Shown here one piece after another: positions 52,986 to 61,658 of a stretch of DNA of 64,000 nucleotides. How positions within the stretch are numbered: the first letter of the stretch is position 1; each line of letters starts with the position of its first letter. The position numbers were made by a program, and so were the translations under genes. Source of the DNA: Myxococcota bacterium (GTDB lineage: Bacteria; Myxococcota_A; Polyangia; JAAYKL01); NCBI GenBank assembly GCA_030065855.1, contig JASJCT010000003.1:21622-85621 (forward strand), given 5' to 3'. The notes below the pieces were generated by a model. That model searched no databases. It was not told the origin of the DNA and was given only the letters and a program-made list of their open reading frames with translations.

Positions 52986-54422
52986 CTAAAAGTACTTCTT
53001 GCGTTTTGACGAAGAGAGAATGCCTAACATTTCTCGATACTTAGCAACAGTCCTGCGGGCTATGACAATCCCATCCTTGCCCAATTTTTCCACAATTTTT
53101 TGATCGCTTAGGGGCCGCTGCCTGTCCTCAGCGCCGACGATCTCTCGAATCTTGTTCTTTACGCTCTCCGACGCAATATCATCGTTACTGGTGCGCCGGA
53201 TTGAGGAGTTAAAAAAGTATTTGAGCTCGAATATCCCCTGAGGGGTGTGAACGTATTTATTGGTTGTGACCCGACTGATGGTCGATTCGTGCATGCCTAC
53301 CGACTCAGCCACGTCCCTGAGAATCATTGGTTTTAGAAAATCCACACCCTTTTCGAAGAAATCCCGCTGCTTTTCTACGATACACTCGGTGACCTTTATA
53401 ATCGTCCTTCGCCGCTGGTCGATAGATCGAATGAGCCACTGGGCCGATCTGAGCTTATTTTGAACGTATTCCTTGGCAGCGGGGCCCGCGTCCATTGCGC
53501 TGCGGAAAAACCCGGATATCTTGAGCCGGGGCAATCCATCATCGTTGGCCACGACAAAATAGCGATCTCCCACGCGGTGCACGTAGACATCGGGAACGAT
53601 ATACCGGGGTTCCTCGGCCACAAAATTCCGCGCCGGCTTGGGCTCGAGCGTGGAGATTATTTTGGCCACCTCGTAGACATCTTCAACTGAAAGATCCAGA
53701 TTTTTGGCAATGGCCTGATAGTTGCGCTTTTCGAGATTGCCGAGGTGCTGGTCTATGATATCGCGGACATCTGCATCCAGTTCAAAGGCCTCCACCTGTG
53801 CCAACAGGCATTCGCGCAAATCCCTGGCTGCCACGCCGACCGGATCGAACATCTGAATCATCTTCAATACTTCTTCGGCGTCCTCCACCTCGAGGCCAGC
53901 TTCAGCGGCGAGTTCTTCGATGGGCGGTTCCTTGAAGTAGCCATCTGAGTCCAAGTTACCGATGACCAGGTTGACAAAATGGTTCTCTTCCTCGTTCACC
54001 ACGGCCATTTTGAGCTGCCATCGCAAGTGATCTGCCAAAGACATGCGCGTTCTTAAGGTAGCGTCCAAGGAGGGCATGTCTTCGTCCCGGGAGCGGAAGG
54101 AAGGCAGTGCCGGTGCTTGATTGGCGTAATTTTCTAAATACTTTTCCCAATCAATGTCGTTGGCGCCGGTAACGGCTTCGCTCTCGGTGGGTTGGGAGGT
54201 ATTCTGGCCGGTCATTGGCTCAGTGGACTCGTGATCCTGTGATTGCTTTTCAATGTTTTCAGGTGTTTCCTCGAGGATAGGATTTTCCTCCAGCTCTTGC
54301 TGTACCATATCGACGAGCTCGGTACGGGATAGCTGGAGCAGCTTGATCGCCTGCTGCAGCTGAGGCGTCATCACGAGTTGCTGTGCTAGCTTCAGCTGCT
54401 GCCTTAGTTCCATGACGGCCAT
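52986..54422 (-). CDS. rpoN: RNA polymerase sigma-54 factor
   Basis: A 478-residue sigma-54. The Gln/Leu-rich activator-interaction region (1-50) starts 'LRQQLKLAQQLVMTPQLQQAI'. An acidic linker, the core-binding domain, the HTH 'VAESVGMHESTISRVTTNKY' and the RpoN box 'ARRTVAKYREML' near the C-terminus follow. It starts at ATG 54422 with AAGGAGG 14 bases upstream. It heads the minus-strand cluster and would also serve pilus regulation by PilS/PilR. Confidence 0.95.
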   Translation of the reverse strand: MAVMELRQQLKLAQQLVMTPQLQQAIKLLQLSRTELVDMVQQELEENPILEETPENIEKQSQDHESTEPMTGQNTSQPTESEAVTGANDIDWEKYLENYANQAPALPSFRSRDEDMPSLDATLRTRMSLADHLRWQLKMAVVNEEENHFVNLVIGNLDSDGYFKEPPIEELAAEAGLEVEDAEEVLKMIQMFDPVGVAARDLRECLLAQVEAFELDADVRDIIDQHLGNLEKRNYQAIAKNLDLSVEDVYEVAKIISTLEPKPARNFVAEEPRYIVPDVYVHRVGDRYFVVANDDGLPRLKISGFFRSAMDAGPAAKEYVQNKLRSAQWLIRSIDQRRRTIIKVTECIVEKQRDFFEKGVDFLKPMILRDVAESVGMHESTISRVTTNKYVHTPQGIFELKYFFNSSIRRTSNDDIASESVKNKIREIVGAEDRQRPLSDQKIVEKLGKDGIVIARRTVAKYREMLGILSSSKRKKYF

Positions 54423-54638
54423 ATTTTTAGTCTGTTCCTCCTTGCAATCCGGCTATCGCATCAATGACAACATCCTCTTTAAGTATAAGCTTTCCTCCAC
54501 AGAGAAACAAAGGCAAAAAAATAGGTTTCCCGAGGACATCTCAAGACTTGCTCTTATGCCTTTCCTATGACAATGTCCCGTGCTTGACTAGTGAAGGTGC
54601 CACAAACTAGAGCGGCAACTACGAAAAAAGGGAAGAAA

Positions 54639-54965
54639 ATGGGTTCGATTAGCAAAGATGTCAGGCTTAAACAACGGGATGTCGCCGAGGCGTCGGTAAA
54701 GGCGAGAATCGAGGTGCTTACCAACGCCGGCAGATCTGGCAAAGATCTAGAGCAGGATCCGATTTTGCGCCGGGCGAAAGCAGCGCTCGCCAAGGCGAAA
54801 CAGCGACTGAGCGCTATCGACGCGCGGGAAGCCCACGTGCAAAAGGTCGCCGCAGACAAATCCCAACCCAAGAAGAAAGCCGGGCAAAAAGCCAAACCGG
54901 CCGCCGGCGGAAAGAAAAAGAAAGAGGGCAAAGGCGGGGATGCGAAAAAAAAGAAGGATAAATAG
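54639..54965 (+). CDS. Small protein with histone H1-like Lys/Ala tail
   Basis: A 108-residue protein: a helical N-terminal half ('VRLKQRDVAEASVKARIEVL' to about residue 70) and a tail of Lys, Ala and Gly ('PKKKAGQKAKPAAGGKKKK'), like nucleoid-associated histone H1-type tails. I chose ATG 54639, with GGGAAG just upstream; GTG 54591 is an alternative. A DNA- or RNA-binding role is inferred from composition only. Confidence 0.6.
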   Translation: MGSISKDVRLKQRDVAEASVKARIEVLTNAGRSGKDLEQDPILRRAKAALAKAKQRLSAIDAREAHVQKVAADKSQPKKKAGQKAKPAAGGKKKKEGKGGDAKKKKDK

Positions 54966-55084
54966 CTGATCCCTTACTGCTGCTTGACGGCCAAGGGAAT
55001 TTGTCCCGATACTTAGGGCTAGAACTTGACTCATTGATCGACGTCGCGCCCACTTGATGGATTTAGTGCGACAAGGAGGACGCC

Positions 55085-56485
55085 GTGTCCGGGTCAGGCG
55101 AACACATGGATTTCGCAGCGTTTGAAGCCGAGGACTTCGATGCCTATGCACAAGAGAAGTGGAACAGTAATATGTTCACGCTGCAAAGGCGAAAAGTAAG
55201 AAACAAGCTCGCGGCTATCGGCGAACACCTCTCACAGATGCTTAATACGGCGCATTTGCCACTCGTAATGCACCTGTCGGACGAGTTTCCGTCTCTGTGG
55301 AACAAAAAACGGGTAGATGCGCAGTGGTTATTTTTCTCCCGAGACGAGGTCGCCAAGGGCGAGCTGACTGATTTGATTGATAAAGAGCGCACATTGGCCG
55401 ATACCCTCGCCGACCCCACACCTCGGTATCGACATGTGTTTCTCGGCGTCGCCGTCTTTTTTGACCATCTCGAGATCGGGCTGCGGCTGCATCACGACGC
55501 ATGGGTAGACCGGAAGAATCTGCTCAACCTACTCCTGGCAACCGAACATCGCCAAAGATTGCAAGAGCTGTTAAGCGCGCTTCCGGATCATTACGAAATC
55601 GGACGTTTGAGTGGGCACACCCAGGCGCCTGGGAACTTTGGGGAGCCTGAGATTGATGCCCTGGCCCAGGGGTTTGACACCGATAGACAATGGCTGTTCA
55701 TGGGCGCCCGGCTGCCCCGAGATCAAGTCCTGGTGCTCGGTTCAGACGTTGTAGAAACGGCAAAAGAGGTATTTGAACTGCTCGTGCCCATTTATCGCTT
55801 TTGTGCTTGGTCCCCAGAGAACGACGCCATCTCCCTCGACATGCTCGTGGCTGAGCGCGCCGAGGCCCTCGAAGCAAACCGGGAAACGCTCGAAAAGGAG
55901 AAAGCCAAACGCGCTGAAGCAAGGCGTAAAAAGGAGCAGCAGGCCATCCACCTTCGCGCCGAGATCGAGGAAAAGTACCTCGAAACACAGGCCTGGCGAC
56001 AGCGGGAGCAGGCAGCGCGGCGAGCTGCAGCAGCAAGAGCGGCCCAGGCAGCCAAAGAAGAGGATGCGCGCGCGCGCGCCGAAGCCCTTGCGGCCAATTG
56101 GAAGTTAGAGGCCCCGACCAAACGCCCTGAACGCAATCGAGCGGAAAATCGAACAGAAGAAAAAATTCCGGATAAAAAGACGCGTCCAGCATTTGGCGAC
56201 CGCCGCAAAGAGCAGCGACGGGAGCGGCCACCAGAGCGCCGATCTACCCCTCCACCCGAAACTGGAAGCGACATCGCGGTCGGTCATCTCGTTGAGGTGA
56301 AAAAGGGATTTTTGCGCGGTCGGCGGGGCGTTGTTTGGGACATAGATGAAAAGGGGACGATCAAAATCCATTTTGGTGCCTTATCATCTCGGTTGACCGC
56401 AGATGAGATTCGGAGTCTGGGTCCAGCGCCTGCATCCAGCTGGGAACGCGGTCGGCGTGGTGGGTTTAAAAAAAGGCCAAGGTGA
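55085..56485 (+). CDS. Uncharacterised coiled-coil protein with C-terminal KOW-like domain
   Basis: A 466-residue protein with three parts. An N-terminal globular region lies at about 1-250. A long charged coiled coil (about 255-345, 'EALEANRETLEKEKAKRAEA...') leads into an Arg-rich linker. A C-terminal KOW/Tudor-like stretch (about 400-440, 'GHLVEVKKGFLRGRRGVVWDID') of the kind found in ribosomal and NusG proteins follows. AGGAGG is 5 bases before GTG 55085. It may bind nucleic acid or ribosomes (inference); no named family is recognised. Confidence 0.7.
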   Translation: MSGSGEHMDFAAFEAEDFDAYAQEKWNSNMFTLQRRKVRNKLAAIGEHLSQMLNTAHLPLVMHLSDEFPSLWNKKRVDAQWLFFSRDEVAKGELTDLIDKERTLADTLADPTPRYRHVFLGVAVFFDHLEIGLRLHHDAWVDRKNLLNLLLATEHRQRLQELLSALPDHYEIGRLSGHTQAPGNFGEPEIDALAQGFDTDRQWLFMGARLPRDQVLVLGSDVVETAKEVFELLVPIYRFCAWSPENDAISLDMLVAERAEALEANRETLEKEKAKRAEARRKKEQQAIHLRAEIEEKYLETQAWRQREQAARRAAAARAAQAAKEEDARARAEALAANWKLEAPTKRPERNRAENRTEEKIPDKKTRPAFGDRRKEQRRERPPERRSTPPPETGSDIAVGHLVEVKKGFLRGRRGVVWDIDEKGTIKIHFGALSSRLTADEIRSLGPAPASSWERGRRGGFKKRPR

Positions 56486-56612
56486 TCTGGTACGCATGCA
56501 CCGGGTTTTCGTGCTAAACTCTTTGGGCAGACAGGGCATCTCCTGTAATTTTAAGGATGTGGTACGTATAAAAGCGGAACGCGAGGGTCTGTTCGAAAAG
56601 AGGAGGGGAGCA

Positions 56613-57305
56613 ATGAAGATGCATCACCTATTCATTTGCATCGCCGTAATCGCTGTGGGATGCGGGGGTGCGGCAGGCAAGGCAGGGTCAACAGGCGGCC
56701 CAGGTGCTGGCCAGACAATGGGACGCGTGGACGACGGTGCAAAGTGCGAGACTGAAAACCGAAGTGAGTCTCTCGTGGACCTCAATCAGGATGGCACCCC
56801 AGATGTGCGGAAGGTCTACTTGGCATCTGAAACCACAAAGGTCCTGGTCTGCCGCGAGGCGGATCTCAATTTCGACGGGACCAAAGATATTTTTGTATTC
56901 TTTGATCAGAAAGGTCAGATTTCTCGGGACGAGGTGGATTTAGATTACGATGGGAGTATCGACATCATCTCCACCTATGCCAAGGGAAAGGTCGTAAAGC
57001 AGGAGATAGACACGAATTCAGACGGCTTGGTCGATCGCATCCGTCATTTGGAAGCAGACGTGCCCGTGCGGGTCGAAGGAGATACGGACGGAGATCGTCG
57101 CATTGACTATTGGGAGTATTACGAAGCTGGGCGGCTGATTCGGATAGGGGTCGATGAGGACGGGGATGGCCGGGCCGATAACTGGTCCCGGGACGACGAG
57201 ACAGAAGCTGCAGCCCTCGAAGAGGCTGGGACGTCCGAAGCCGAGGAGGGCGAGCCGGCCGAAGAAGAAGCGCCCGCCGCGCCGGCTGAAGATCAGGAGA
57301 GCTAG
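56613..57305 (+). CDS. Lipoprotein with EF-hand/thrombospondin-type-3-like Ca-binding repeats
   Basis: A 230-residue lipoprotein ('IAVGC', Cys17). Six Asp-rich loops are seen: 'DLNQDGTPD', 'DLNFDGTKD', 'DLDYDGSID', 'DTNSDGLVD', 'DTDGDRRID' and 'DEDGDGRAD'. The spacing suits calcium-binding loops. A C-terminal Glu/Ala/Pro tail follows. GGGGAG precedes ATG 56613. It runs 19 bp before the pseudouridine synthase gene. Confidence 0.8.
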   Translation: MKMHHLFICIAVIAVGCGGAAGKAGSTGGPGAGQTMGRVDDGAKCETENRSESLVDLNQDGTPDVRKVYLASETTKVLVCREADLNFDGTKDIFVFFDQKGQISRDEVDLDYDGSIDIISTYAKGKVVKQEIDTNSDGLVDRIRHLEADVPVRVEGDTDGDRRIDYWEYYEAGRLIRIGVDEDGDGRADNWSRDDETEAAALEEAGTSEAEEGEPAEEEAPAAPAEDQES

Positions 57306-57324
57306 AGCCCGTTCATTGCCAACC

Positions 57325-58056
57325 ATGAGACTTCATAAAGCGCTTGCTGACGCGGGCGTGGCCTCCCGGCGCAAAGCTGAGGACATCATTCGAGACGGCC
57401 GGGTGCGGGTGAACAATCGCGTGATATGCGAGCTCGGCACCAAAGTCGATCCGCATAGGGATCGCATCGAAGTCGACGGCCGCAAATTAATCCCTCAGAA
57501 GCTCGTCACCATTCTGCTAAACAAGCCGCGCGGCGTGGTCTGCACAGTTCGGGATCCAGAGGGGAGACCCACGGTAATGGATTACATTAAGGGCTTTCGC
57601 GAGCGTTTGTACCCGGTGGGGCGCCTCGATTTTGCCACGTCAGGCGCGTTGTTGCTCTCCAACGACGGTGAACTCTCAAATAGGCTCACCCATCCGCGCT
57701 ACGGCGCAAAAAAGACCTATCTGCTAAAGATTCGGGGCCAGGTGAGTGCTGAGATATTAAAAAAGTGGAGATCTGGCGTGGACATTGGCGGCTCGGTGAC
57801 CCGGCCGGCCGAGGCTTTTTGCGTAGAGGAAACAGACAATTTCACGTGGCTCGAAGTCACGCTCCACGAGGGGCAAAATCGCCAGATACGCCGCATGGGC
57901 GAGGCAACCGGCCTCGATGTGATCAAGCTCAAGCGAATATCATTTGCCGGCTTGACCATAGCAGGCCTCAAAGTCGGCCAGTACCGCCACCTAACCGCCC
58001 GAGAACTAGCGAGGCTCCGCAAGGACTGCGGCATCTCAACTAAAGCCCGATCATAA
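57325..58056 (+). CDS. RsuA/RluB-family pseudouridine synthase
   Basis: A 243-residue enzyme. An S4 RNA-binding domain (about 1-60, 'RLHKALADAGVASRRKAEDII') precedes the catalytic domain with 'GRLDFATSGALLLSNDGEL' around the catalytic Asp, and 'EGQNRQIRRM' later. It modifies rRNA, probably 23S or 16S, and resembles RluB more than RsuA. ATG 57325 begins the S4 domain; longer frames overlap the upstream lipoprotein and are shadows. Confidence 0.88.
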   Translation: MRLHKALADAGVASRRKAEDIIRDGRVRVNNRVICELGTKVDPHRDRIEVDGRKLIPQKLVTILLNKPRGVVCTVRDPEGRPTVMDYIKGFRERLYPVGRLDFATSGALLLSNDGELSNRLTHPRYGAKKTYLLKIRGQVSAEILKKWRSGVDIGGSVTRPAEAFCVEETDNFTWLEVTLHEGQNRQIRRMGEATGLDVIKLKRISFAGLTIAGLKVGQYRHLTARELARLRKDCGISTKARS

Positions 58057-58119
58057 CCCACACTTCCATTCCTTGGGAGCCCCCTCCCGGCCCTCATAAG
58101 TGCGAACTTAAGGGCGTGG

Positions 58120-58350
58120 ATGCAATGGAGCCCAAAGGGCTCAACTATACCAGCCCGGGGCAGCGCCCCGGGATTATTTCGAGAACAAGATCTATAGCCC
58201 TGAAAGGGCGACCCATATGGAAATGAGGTGCCGAAGTTCACGCGCCAATACAATGGAGCGCCCCTTTGGGGCTTATTTTTTTTATATTCTCAATGATCCC
58301 AGCGCGTTGCGCTGGGCTGGTATGGACAACCCCTTCGGGGTTTCCAGAAA
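58120..58350. repeat. Composite palindromic REP/MITE-like element
   Basis: The block holds ATACCAGCCC (58147-58156) and its inverse GGGCTGGTAT (58314-58323), with inner hairpins CCCGGGGCAGCGCCCCGGG, AGCCCTGAAAGGGC, GCCCCTTTGGGGC, CCAGCGCGTTGCGCTGG and CCCCTTCGGGG. It fills most of a 464-base gap between genes. Similar hairpin strings are common in diverse bacterial genomes. No transposase is present. Confidence 0.65.
58260..58283 (+). terminator. Hairpin with T-tract within the palindromic element
   Basis: GCCCC (58260-58264), TTT, GGGGC (58268-58272), then TTATTTTTTTT. This is a plausible rho-independent terminator for the upstream lipoprotein-pseudouridine synthase operon, though it is over 200 bases from the stop and inside a repeat. 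Confidence 0.5.
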
Positions 58351-58520
58351 TCCGAACGATTAAGTCAGCTCGCATGAGGGCTGGGGAGGGGGCCAAAGAG
58401 GCGCTGGCTCGGCAGCGCCTGGTTTGACTGGTATGTCACATTGGGTTAGGTTTTTATCTGTCCAATGAGAAAGCAAAGAGTGCCGACCGACATCACTGCG
58501 AGGAAGGAGACATCCGATTG

Positions 58521-59795
58521 ATGAACTGCATACCACTGCAAATGACTAAATGGCGCGCGTTGAACCAAGGGCAACACCCCAAAAATAATGCGCGATTATC
58601 AAAATGCATTTTAGCCATGTTGGTCTTCCTGGGCGCAACAGGCATCGGCAAGGCCAATGCCGAGAAAGACGACCCCAAAAAAGAAGAGCGTCACACCATC
58701 ACGTTTGCCGATCTCATCTATCGCCCCACGGGTCGATTCGACGTGGGTATCACAGATTTTGGGTTTCGGTTAGTGTTTCTAGATGAGCTTCGAAGACAAA
58801 AGTTCAATGTAAGAGGTGCCGAGAACGTGGTTTTTGGCAAGGATGCCAGTAGATCTGCCCGCCTTAAAATCGGCGGGACGATCAAGAAAATCGACTGTCC
58901 AGATGTCTCCTTCTCGGGCATGTCGAACTGTAAGATGACGATTGAGTGGCAAGTATTAGATGTTTTAAAAGACGAGGTCGTCTGGAAAAAGAAAAATACT
59001 TATTTGCAGAGAGTCTCAGTCACCAAACAGAACGTGGAACAAACCGTGAACATCCTCGCCCTTGGCGCGTTTCGAAAGCTCCTAAAGGATAAAAAACTGG
59101 GCGAATTAACAAAGATATCAAGCTCGGATACATCTGTAGAAGCATACTCCCAGGCGGAATTCTTGGCGTGCGATCAAAAAACAGGATCCTTGCCCAAGCA
59201 TATTGACAAGGTGGTCCACGCCACGGTGACGGTGAAAAACGGCATGGGGTTAGGCAGTGGATTTCTCATCTCTCGGCATGGATTCATCCTTACGGCAGCA
59301 CACGTGGTCAGTGGGGCTGAAAAAGTAGAGGTTGTTACCCACGATGAAAAACAACTCGAGGCAACGGTCGTAAGGCGCAATAAGCAAAATGATGTGGCGC
59401 TCCTATATACCGCTGTGGCAGTGGATACGTGTTTGCCGATCGCGACATCCCAGCCATCCCCTGGCCAGGATGTCTTTGTCGTCGGCGCGCCCGATGGGTA
59501 CGAGTCTTCTGTGGCAAGGGGGGTAATAAGCGGCATCCGAGAATTTGAGGATCTCAAATTCATTCAGACCGATGCGAGTGTCAGTCCGGGAAACAGCGGG
59601 GGCCCGATGGTGGATAGAGATGGCAACATCCTCGGGGTTGTCAGTTGGAAGGTAATCAGACCTGGTTTTGAAGGCCTCGGCTTTGGTGTCCCTATGGATG
59701 TCACCCTCGATAAACTGGGATTAAAACCAGGGAACAAGACAGATTTCGCCGCCGTCATGAACGCCGCTAAGAAAAAAGAGGGGACAGACCAATGA
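58521..59795 (+). CDS. Exported trypsin-like serine protease (HtrA/DegP-type fold, no PDZ seen)
   Basis: A 424-residue protein. A signal-like hydrophobic stretch lies at about 28-46 ('AMLVFLGATGIGKANA'), with a domain of unknown type at about 55-205 and the S1C-type protease domain at about 225-400. The triad is visible: His261 ('LTAAHVV'), Asp291 ('NDVALL') and Ser359 ('GNSGGP'). The usual C-terminal PDZ domain is missing. AAGGAGA lies upstream of ATG 58521. It is coupled by ATGA overlap to the next lipoprotein gene, hinting at a functional pair. Confidence 0.85.
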   Translation: MNCIPLQMTKWRALNQGQHPKNNARLSKCILAMLVFLGATGIGKANAEKDDPKKEERHTITFADLIYRPTGRFDVGITDFGFRLVFLDELRRQKFNVRGAENVVFGKDASRSARLKIGGTIKKIDCPDVSFSGMSNCKMTIEWQVLDVLKDEVVWKKKNTYLQRVSVTKQNVEQTVNILALGAFRKLLKDKKLGELTKISSSDTSVEAYSQAEFLACDQKTGSLPKHIDKVVHATVTVKNGMGLGSGFLISRHGFILTAAHVVSGAEKVEVVTHDEKQLEATVVRRNKQNDVALLYTAVAVDTCLPIATSQPSPGQDVFVVGAPDGYESSVARGVISGIREFEDLKFIQTDASVSPGNSGGPMVDRDGNILGVVSWKVIRPGFEGLGFGVPMDVTLDKLGLKPGNKTDFAAVMNAAKKKEGTDQ

Positions 59796-60586
59796 GATAT
59801 CGATGCGAACATACCCGACCACACCCTACCCAGATACTGCTCATTGGCCTACTGGCCTCGATTTTTGTGACTAAGTGCGGTCCTGGAGGATTTGAAGCGA
59901 GGGGATTTCGACCCCACTATCGAAGTAACTACCTGGTAGAGTACGTGGATAGTACGTCAAAAACGCTCTTTGACGGACGTTGGAAGACCGACACTCCGAA
60001 AAAAAATAAGAATGGCATCTGGACGCACAAGGAGGAATATTTGGGATCAATTTACGTTAAAAGTCAACTTGACCCCAATACTGCTGTGGCAGTCGATACT
60101 GACCTTGTCAATATCGCCTTGAGAAACAGTGAAGGTAACGGAGTCATTTGGATGGCCAGTCGAGGCATACCGGACGAGCAAGACCCAAGAGATTTTGATG
60201 CCTTCTTTGCTCATTATGCCGATACGTTAGTCGTAGAGGATCCGATGATATGGGGTGATTTCAATGGGTATAGACCAATTGGAGTCCAGAATCACATTGT
60301 CAGAGTGCACAAGGACGACAAGGTGGCAATCGATGGCAAAATGTTTCCCTCCAGAACTTTCGAGCTCATTGATATACAGAAATGGATAGAAGGAAAAGAT
60401 TATGTAAAGCAGAAAATCAAAATTGTGTTGGCAGACGATGACAGAAAAGTTGAAAAAGCAGGGGCAAAATCCAAACCAGATCCCTATCTCCTCATATTCG
60501 GCTACGCAGATAAGCCGAAGCAATTTGAAAAAGATCTGAGTGTATTCGAGCGATTTCTCGGTCAAATCCGCCGTGAAGATAAGTAA
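59792..60586 (+). CDS. Uncharacterised lipoprotein coupled to the protease
   Basis: A 264-residue exported protein; the hydrophobic segment ends at 'FVTKC', a poor lipobox. The mature domain is rich in Lys and Asp ('NYLVEYVDSTSKTLFDGRW', 'VDTDLVNIALRNSEGNGVIW') with no recognised family. The start overlaps the protease stop by 4 bp, so both are probably made in fixed ratio. It could be a partner or substrate of the protease (inference). Confidence 0.65.
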   Translation: MRYRCEHTRPHPTQILLIGLLASIFVTKCGPGGFEARGFRPHYRSNYLVEYVDSTSKTLFDGRWKTDTPKKNKNGIWTHKEEYLGSIYVKSQLDPNTAVAVDTDLVNIALRNSEGNGVIWMASRGIPDEQDPRDFDAFFAHYADTLVVEDPMIWGDFNGYRPIGVQNHIVRVHKDDKVAIDGKMFPSRTFELIDIQKWIEGKDYVKQKIKIVLADDDRKVEKAGAKSKPDPYLLIFGYADKPKQFEKDLSVFERFLGQIRREDK

Positions 60587-60622
60587 GGAAAGAAAGGGCG
60601 AAAGGGGTCGGGAACCCGGGGA

Positions 60623-60646
60623 CGGGTAACCGCCCCTAGTTACCCG
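60623..60646. terminator. Hairpin between convergent genes
   Basis: CGGGTAAC (60623-60630) and GTTACCCG (60639-60646) form an 8-bp stem with an 8-base loop. It lies in the 70-base gap between the convergent protease-lipoprotein and SPL-like genes. No T-tract follows, so a terminator role is only likely by position. Confidence 0.35.
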
Positions 60647-60656
60647 ATGACACGGG

Positions 60657-61658
60657 TTAAGGGGTTAAAATACCTATCTTTTCCTCAGGTAAATAGTGCG
60701 CTAGCTCTCGATATATGTGGTCTTCGACTTCTCTTTTCTTTTTAGGCGGCAGTTGATGGGGCACATTGAAGCGGTAGCCTGCCTTTTTTATCCTCTTAAC
60801 ATGGGTCTTGCCCATGCGAACGCTCCCGAGTGTGGCATCCCTTATTTGTTCGCTCGGAATACGGGCAAAGACGTCTTTTATTAAATTCTGATAGTCCTCC
60901 TGCCAATTGGGTACCGGCAGGATGGGGTCTAGGCAGAGGCGGATTCGCCATCCATCTGCTGCTGCGCGCGCCATGTCTTCGAGTCGCTTTATCGGCGAGG
61001 GGGCTCCTCGCTCGTACTGTCCAGCTGCGCTCACTGGCGCTAAGGACCAGGCGAGTATCACCTGATCTGTGGCCTTCCTATCAATCCTGCTCAAACAAGC
61101 GCTCTTTGTGCGCAGCTCGATCGCAATGCCAGGCGTCTCCTTGGCAAAGCCAATCCATTGGCTGCAATATCCGGTAAAACCCTCCAATGCGGCGAGATCA
61201 GTTTCATACGAAATGCTCACGAGCAGGGGATGTTTTCTATTGATGCGCGCTTTGACAGCTCTAGCGGTCGCTCTGAAGAAATCATGGCAATTGACGAAAA
61301 CGACGATATTCGCCGTATTGTACATGCCCTGTAAAAAACAGTAGTCACAGCTAAAAACACAGTTGAGTGCCGGTGTGGCATAGACCGCATCGGCATATCC
61401 CAGGGTCTGGCATTGGTATGACATCGGGTACAGAAAAGGGGGCGCTTTCTTGGCGAGGATCAGTTTGGGACTCTTTTTTTGCTGGGCGCGATCTTGTCGG
61501 GATCGGTTAAATACCTCTTTATAAGAGTCGATGGAAACGATCCGAGCACCTGGAAAGGCATCCAGAATTTGTCCAGTCATGGGGTATGGCCGGGCCGAGG
61601 CCTCTATGTAAATATGGGAAAACCTCTTATTGAAAGAGAAGGGATCGCAGGTGCTCAA
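60657..61658 (-). CDS. Spore photoproduct lyase-like radical SAM protein
   Basis: A protein of about 333 residues of the SplB family. 'FSHIYIEASARPYPMTGQIL' begins the family-typical N-terminus and 'VSIDSYKEVFNR' follows. The radical SAM cluster is in 'CVFSCDYCFLQG', with 'NVPHQLPPKKK' near the end. SplB repairs spore photoproduct using a conserved Cys ('ACTSD' region); here the aligned segment is 'SISYETD', so that Cys is Tyr. This suggests an SPL-like enzyme with another role. I chose TTG 61658, with AGGAAAGG upstream. It overlaps the nucleosidase end by 32 bp. Confidence 0.75.
   Translation of the reverse strand: MSTCDPFSFNKRFSHIYIEASARPYPMTGQILDAFPGARIVSIDSYKEVFNRSRQDRAQQKKSPKLILAKKAPPFLYPMSYQCQTLGYADAVYATPALNCVFSCDYCFLQGMYNTANIVVFVNCHDFFRATARAVKARINRKHPLLVSISYETDLAALEGFTGYCSQWIGFAKETPGIAIELRTKSACLSRIDRKATDQVILAWSLAPVSAAGQYERGAPSPIKRLEDMARAAADGWRIRLCLDPILPVPNWQEDYQNLIKDVFARIPSEQIRDATLGSVRMGKTHVKRIKKAGYRFNVPHQLPPKKKREVEDHIYRELAHYLPEEKIGILTP

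Noticed and set aside
54554..54931. Antisense frame rich in Phe/Leu opposite the Lys-rich protein
   Set aside because: The hydrophobicity is just the complement of Lys codons.
56403..56612. N-terminal extension of the Ca-repeat lipoprotein
   Set aside because: It overlaps the KOW protein gene. The signal peptide begins at ATG 56613 with a ribosome-binding site.
57154..57324. Basic N-terminal extension of the pseudouridine synthase
   Set aside because: It is the lipoprotein gene read in another frame; the S4 domain starts at ATG 57325.
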